64,000 nucleotides of DNA. Source: Arachis hypogaea. Lineage: Eukaryota > Streptophyta > Magnoliopsida > Fabales > Fabaceae. The notes beneath the pieces were generated by a model. That model saw only the letters and a list, made by a program, of their open reading frames with translations. It did no database searches and had not been told where the DNA came from. Every line of letters begins with the position of its first letter. Position 1 is the first letter of the stretch. The stretch is from positions 89,252,745 through 89,316,744 of the forward strand of contig NC_092053.1 in assembly GCF_003086295.3 (NCBI RefSeq). The letters are read 5' to 3'. The position numbers were made by a program, and so were the translations under genes. This document shows, one piece after another, positions 58,433 to 64,000 of the stretch.

Positions 58433-59980
58433 TGATGGACGTAATATTCGTATGCCGGTTAGAAATTAGCAATGAATCCAATCGTGAGTATAGTCTAACC
58501 AACACGCAAATATCACATCAAACAATTCTAAAATCTATGAGCGAGAGTATTAATACCGGGTTGTTCTCCCTAGGATTTGCCTTAGAATGCGCATCATTGA
58601 TTAGGAAGTCTTTTGTGGTTTTGAGAGTTGGTGCAAGACTTCAAGCTATCAAAAGTAAACAACAATTAATTGATATAAAAGCCTTGGCTAGGGGTAAGTA
58701 TTGGAAGTTCCATCATTATAGTTTCCTTCGATTGTGATAAGAGTTGATTATTGCTTCACTTAGTTAACCCCCTAATAATGGAGGAAAGTCAAGTGAGAGT
58801 AACTAACTTGAGTCACAAGTCCTAGTCCCACCCTAGGAAAGTCTAGCTTTAGTGCACTCCAAGTCAATTAGCAATTCTCAATTCCTAATCAACAATTGAT
58901 ATCCACTACTCAAGTGTCTCCAATAACTCAATCCCTAAGCCAAGTAAGAGAAATCTACTCCATACCTAGGGTTGTCATTATCACAAATAATTGGTAGGCA
59001 ATTATAGAAGACATGATGTAATTGAGAGAGAATGATTGAATTAAAGCTATCTAATCTAAGCAATCATCAACAATCAAGCAATTGAATGAAATTCCTCAAT
59101 TCATTAATCAAAATTCAAAATAACAAAGTCACAAATCTAGATCCAAGAGATAGAATCAAAAGAACACTAATTGAGAGTAGCAGAATAGTAGATATACAAC
59201 TTGCATCAAAGTAAAAGTGAATTAGCAATGGATCTCACCAAGAAATCAAATGAGAATTGCAATAGAGGAAATGAAATCCTAGAGAGAAGTTGGAGTTTCT
59301 CTCTCTAAAAGCAAAATGTAACTAACTACCCAAAATATCTAGAATTATGACTAATTGTCCTAACCCCCCTAATCCTTGGTCTTCTTATACTTTTCCCTCC
59401 AAAATTCTGTCCCAAAACAGGTTCTGGGCCTCCTTGAAATCGCAGGTCACGTTTTCTTCTTAAAAAATCACGTGCGCCCATCGGCACGTACGTGCAAAGT
59501 ACGCGTATGCACACCTGGGGTTTTTCGCAAACTGCGCGCAGGCGTGCAGTGCGCGTGCGCGTCCAAGGAATTTTCGCTCAGTCATTTAAGCACGCCGGCT
59601 TCTCGTCTCGGCTCCATCTAGCCGGCTCTGGGGGAGCACATCTGCGCGTACGCGTACGGTGCGCGTGAGCGCACATGCCCAGGTTTCAACACTTTGATTT
59701 ATTCCATGCTCCTTCCATTCATGCATGCTTCCTTCACTCTTCTCAGCCATTTTTTCCCTATAACTTCTGAAACTACTTAACAAATGGATCACGGCATCGA
59801 ATGGTAATAGAGGAGGATTACAATATATCAATTTTGATGCAAAAGAAGCATGTTTTCATCTATGAGGCAAAGTGGGGAAAGGAACACAAAATCATGCAGT
59901 TTTATATGGATAGGTGTGGAATATCATTGATAAAACCCTTAAAATCTATACATGATAAACCCTAAAAATGGGATTTATCA
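58433..59980 (-). mobile_element. 5' LTR of element A
   Basis: 1,548 bases. CG-rich palindromes at about 59484-59507, 59533/59550 and 59643-59675. Confidence 0.92.
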
Positions 59981-59985
59981 GCATC

Positions 59986-62747
59986 TTCGAGATGGTCACA
60001 TGTGTGCTTGTTGTCTTCTCGCAACCTGGCGTTTGCGAGATTACTGGCTCAAATTATTCGATTAAAAGCACAATTTCCAAAAAATCCAATCAAAGCAATT
60101 CATCTTGATAATGCTGGTGAATTTACTTCCCAATCCTTTGATGCTTATTGTTTGGCTAATGGAATAAGTGTTGAACATCCAGTAGCTCATGTTCACACAC
60201 AAAATGAGTTAGCAGAATCACTTATTAAACACCTCCAATTGATTGTTAGACCTTTGCTTATGAGAACAAATCTCCCAACCTCGGTTTGGGAGGGCATACT
60301 ATTTTATATGCCGCAACACTTATTCATTTGAGGCCAACGAGTTACCATCAGTTCTCTCCTATGCAACTAGCTTTTGGCCAATAGCCAAATGTTTCCCATT
60401 TAAGAATATTCGGGTGTGCAATATATGTTCCTATTACACCACCTAATCGCACCAAAATGGGACCCCAAAGAAAATTGGGGATATATGTTGGATATGACTC
60501 TCTCTCTATAGTGAGGTATCTTGAGATACAAACTGGGGATGTATTTAAATCCCGGTTTGCGGATTGTCATTTTGATGAATCAAAATTTCCAACATCAGGG
60601 GAAGAGAATAAGCTTCCTGAAATGGAAATTAATTGGAATACATTATCGTTGATGCATTTAGATCCTCGATTAGGGCAATGTAAACTAGAAGTTCAAAAGA
60701 TTATACATTTGCAAAGAATAGCAAATGAATTGCCTGATGCATTTTTTGATACAAAGAGGATAACCAAGTCGTATATACCAGCAGAAAATGCCCCAATTCG
60801 AATTGATGTCCCAATAGGACAAGTAGCCACTGAAGCAAATTCACGCCAGAAGCGTGGCAGGCCTGTCGGTTCCAAAGATAAAAATCCTCGAAAGAGAAAA
60901 GAGGTAAATACTATTCCTGTTGAAAAATACATAGTAAAGACACCTGCAGTTGTCCAAAATTCTGATATAGTTTTAACGCCAGAAGACGTTCAGGTACCTG
61001 AAAAATTGTGAAAATGACGAGATCTCGATAAATTATGTCTTTACAGGAGAGAAATTGGACCGAAATAAGACAATTGTCAATGAAATATTTTCATATAATG
61101 TGGCATTAAATATCATGCATGAAAGTAAGGATCTTGAGCCAAGATCAGTCGAAGAATATTGACAAAGAAATGATTGGCCAAAATGGAAAGAAGCCATGAA
61201 GGTTGAATTAGACTCACTTGCAAAACGTGAAGTCTTTGGACCTGTAGTCCGTACACCAGAAGATGTAAAACCTGTTGGATATTGATGGGTATTTGTGAGA
61301 AAATGAAATGAGAAAAATAAAGTTGTGCGCTACAAAGCCCAACTTGTGGCACAAGGTTTTTCACAAAGTCCCGGTATAGATTTTGAAGAAACGTATTCCC
61401 TGTAGTGGATGCGATAACATTGCGTTATTTGGTCAGTTTATCTGCATATCATAAACTGCATATGCACTTAATGGATGTGGTAACAGCCTATTTATACGGC
61501 TCATTAGATTGGGATATCTATATGAAAGTCCTGAAGGACTAAAGATATCTAAACCATCCAATGAATATTCACAAGGGTTATACTCAGTTAAATTGCAAAG
61601 ATCTTTATATGGTCTGAAGCAATCTGGACGAATGTGGTGTAATTGTCTTACTGAGTATCTGGCCAAAAATAGATTCAAGAATGATGATATCTGTCCGTGT
61701 GTTTTCATAAAGAAAACTGCATCTGGATTCATTATAATTGTTGTGTACGTTGATGATTTAAATATCATTGGGACTCCTGAAGAGATTCCAAAAATTATAA
61801 AAACTCTAAAAGAAGAGTTTGAGATGAAAGATCTTGGAAGAACTAAATTTTGTCTCGGCCTGCAGATCGAGCATACAAAAAAAGGGATCTTTATTCATCA
61901 AACGACATACACAGAAAAGATCTTGAAAAGATTTTATATGGATAAGTCACATCCCTTGAGTACCCCAATGATTGTAAGATCTTTGGATGTGGAGAAGGGT
62001 CAATTCCGTCCTAAAGAAGAGAATGAAGATATGCTTGGTCCTGAAGTACCATATCTTAGTGCCATTGGAGCGCTAATGTATCTTGCTAATAATACATGAC
62101 CTCATATATCATTTGCTGTGAATTTACTAGCAAGATATAGTTCCTCTCCAACCAGAAGACATTGGAGTGGAGTCAAACAAATCTTTCGATATCTTCATGA
62201 AACGGTTGATATGGGATTGTTCTATCCCTATGGATTCAAGTCACAATAAGTTGGCTATGCAGATGCTGGATACTTGTCTAATCCACATAAAGGGAGATCT
62301 CAAATAGGATACCTGTTCAGATATGGTGGAATGGCTATATCTTGGAGGTCCACGAAATAGACGATTGCTGCAACATCTTCTAATCATGCCGAAATACTAG
62401 CGATTCATGAAGTAAGTCACGAGTGTTTTTGGCTGAGGAGCCTGGTTCAATATATTCTGTCATCATGTGGATTGATTGACCATAACATAGCTCCAACTGT
62501 CCTTTTTGAAGATAATACAGCATGTATTGCTCAACTTAAAGGTGGATATATCAAAGGTGATAGAACAAAGCATATTTCTCCAAAATTCTTCTTCACTCAT
62601 GATCTTCAAAATCAATGGACAATTGATGTCCAACAGATCCGCTCAAGTGACAATCTGGCAGATTTGTTTACAAAGTCACTCACAAAACCCTCCTTTGAAA
62701 GATTGGTACATGAGATTGGGATGCGCCGATTTCGAGACATTAACTGA
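59986..62747 (+). pseudogene. Copia integrase C-terminal half, reverse transcriptase and RNase H, broken
   Basis: Continues the frame cut at 17825. Integrase block IHLDNAGEFTSQSFDAYC (catalytic Asp) and a degenerate Glu region (QNELAESLIKHLQ). Reverse transcriptase: [32 protein letters not shown] (catalytic Asp pair), YLSAIGALMYLA. RNase H: GYADAGYLSNPHKGRSQ, EDNTACIAQLKGG, ADLFTKSL, ending at TGA 62745-62747. Stops near 60329, 61009, 61160, 62097, 62247 and 62360, and shifts near 61400-61500, make it non-functional. Confidence 0.88.
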
Positions 62748-62957
62748 TGTCGACAAGAGGGGGAGACTGTACTCTTTTTTCCTTGGTCATATTTTTTTTC
62801 TCATTGGGTTTTTCTTGACAAGGATTTTAACGAGGCAGTCTCCATCACCAAAGGATATTGTACTCTTTTTCCTTTACTAAGGTTGTTTTTTCCACTGGAT
62901 TTTTCTTTAGTAAGGTTTTAACGAGGCAATAATCCTAAATGGACATCCAAGAGGGAG
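62748..62957 (+). other. Copia 3' untranslated region with two polypurine tracts
   Basis: AAGAGGGGGAGA at 62755-62766 follows the stop codon, and CCAAGAGGGAG ends at 62957 against the LTR. Between them a ~100-base unit occurs twice, each ending TTTTAACGAGGCA (about 62826-62838 and 62916-62928). Confidence 0.65.
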
Positions 62958-63220
62958 TGTTATGATAAGAACAAAAGTGGATGTCCATTGAACGGTTTAA
63001 CATTTTCCATGATAAAATGATCATGTTACCAAGAGAATCTCATTAAATGAAGGTTAAAAAGTAAACCTTTCCTACATATATAAATAGGACATGATCTGAA
63101 GTTATATACACAAGGAATAAACAACTTTTTCTCTCTTTTATGTTGCAATACTTCTTTCTCTCTCTTTATATATGTTTATTTTTGTTACTTCTTCCTTATT
63201 TATTTAATTATTTTATAACA
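62958..63220 (+). mobile_element. 3' LTR of the copia element
   Basis: 263 bases, same length as the 5' LTR. TATAAATAGG near 63080. Confidence 0.93.
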
Positions 63221-63729
63221 GTATCTTTTTCTTTCGAAACAAAAAAGAAATAATAAACATTGTTGAGGGTAGCTGTTAACACTTCGGTCTTGACAACAGT
63301 AACCCTCATTTTCTCTCTCCTATCTAAGCTCTACTTTCTTCTCTTTTCTTTTTTCTCTCCTTTTCTACTTTCTATCTCCTTTCTCTGTTCACCATATCAC
63401 TCACCCAAGATTGTTCCTCCCACTACCATCTATAAAATAATAGATATTAAATTTTTGACACTCAATTAAAAACAGTTAGAACTTATCTTATTTAACATTT
63501 GTTATTAAATAAAATAAATTCTGATTGATTTTGACTAAAATTTTTCTACTACTAAATATTATTTCCGATTAAAAAATAACGAATTTTTTCATGCTGTACT
63601 GTTCATATTCCTTCCTCTAAAACTAAATCTGGCCTATCAATAATATGTACACATGACATTTTTAATTTCATGTATTCTCTCAAAAATCATGGTAGAAGAG
63701 ATTGAAGATTGAAGCCAAATAGAAAAAGG

Positions 63730-63814
<85 letters not shown>

Positions 63815-64000
63815 GTAGCTTATCCATGATTTCAACATGATATATATTTTGAATAGATTGTTGGTGAACAACAACTATCACACACATCGCTAGTGGGTAG
63901 GTGAAATTCTCTACTTACTACCACTTCTGAGTGACATATTTTCTACATGTCCCCACACCTTTGAAAGAAAGACATGAAAGTACAATCCCAATCTCACAAG
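63221..64000. other. Spacer right of the nest
   Basis: Begins with the GTATC duplication of the copia element, then T/C-rich and AT-rich sequence. No gene recognised apart from the microsatellite at 63731-63811. Confidence 0.4.
63731..63811. repeat. (TTA)27 microsatellite
   Basis: 81 uninterrupted bases of TTA repeats. Such length usually means high variability between individuals. The Ile-rich frame on the minus strand is an artefact of it. Confidence 0.98.

Larger units (their letters stand above)
17826..59980 (-). mobile_element. Element A: Athila-like Ty3 retrotransposon
   Basis: LTRs 17826-19355 and 58433-59980 are flanked by the perfect duplication GCATC (17821-17825 and 59981-59985). 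It is inserted in the integrase of the copia element. Reading on the minus strand: LTR, tRNA-Asp-type primer site, gag with CCHC knuckle, protease, reverse transcriptase, RNase H, integrase, palindrome array, CT-rich leader with intron, PTP gene, non-coding 3' region, polypurine tract, LTR. By eye the LTRs differ at about 64 of 1,530 positions. Element B interrupts its integrase. All its coding parts carry stops or shifts. Confidence 0.93.
15864..63220 (+). mobile_element. Ty1/copia retrotransposon, outermost shell of the nest
   Basis: Two 263-base LTRs (15864-16126 and 62958-63220), both TGTTATGATAAG...TTATAACA, are flanked by the perfect duplication GTATC (15859-15863 and 63221-63225). Domain order is gag, protease, integrase, reverse transcriptase, RNase H, which defines copia. 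Element A sits inside the integrase region; without it the element would be about 5.2 kb. By eye the LTRs differ at roughly 8-9% of positions, the most in the nest. Stops and deletions throughout the polyprotein mark it as dead. Confidence 0.95.

Noticed and set aside
63687..63887. 66-codon poly-isoleucine frame
   Set aside because: Product of the TTA microsatellite.

Overview
This is plant repeat DNA. The LTR sequences, the tRNA-Asp-type primer sites next to Athila-like gag/pol, and the recurring GGCGTTNAACGCC palindromes fit a legume, most likely peanut (Arachis). That assignment is from memory, not from a search. I found no convincing host gene. Nearly everything is transposon sequence, and the interest lies in how it is stacked and in non-coding architecture shared between families.

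Layout. Positions 1-1780 hold two abutting fragments of one LTR type (family D, minus strand). Positions 1781-5904 are the 3' part of a plus-strand Athila-like element (A2). Positions ~5913-7475 are a further LTR plus primer site (E). Positions 8772-14877 are a Mutator-like DNA transposon (MULE) with 290-bp terminal inverted repeats and a perfect 9-bp target duplication. It carries two convergent genes: a six-exon transposase and a two-exon GRF zinc-finger protein.

Positions 15864-63220 are a five-deep nest of LTR retrotransposons. Each has TG...CA ends and a perfect 5-bp target duplication: Ty1/copia (15864-63220) contains A, Athila-like (17826-59980, minus); A contains B, non-autonomous (24679-53603, minus); B contains D, gag-protease only (28482-47419, plus); D contains C, same family as B (37463-45528, minus). 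Positions 63221-64000 are spacer with a (TTA)27 microsatellite.

Shared architecture. Families A, B/C and D all encode the same extra protein near their 3' end (putative plant transposon protein, here PTP), even where reverse transcriptase and integrase are gone. In each family a regular array of short palindromes occurs twice: once in the LTR and once between the gag/pol (or ORF1) side and PTP. Behind the internal array come promoter-like sequence, a pyrimidine-rich leader and, in A, A2 and C, a splice-acceptor-like site directly before the PTP start. In A, A2 and B/C a second polypurine-tract-like motif lies at the PTP stop. My main hypothesis is that PTP is a self-encoded nuclear DNA-binding regulator acting on these arrays. 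The arrays are read directly from the sequence; the function is inference.

Coding state. The copia, A, B and D gag-pol-side reading frames carry stops, shifts or deletions. The D PTP frame is open. The C PTP frame is open apart from one shift near its start. The MULE transposase is intact except for one apparent single-base shift near its N-terminus.
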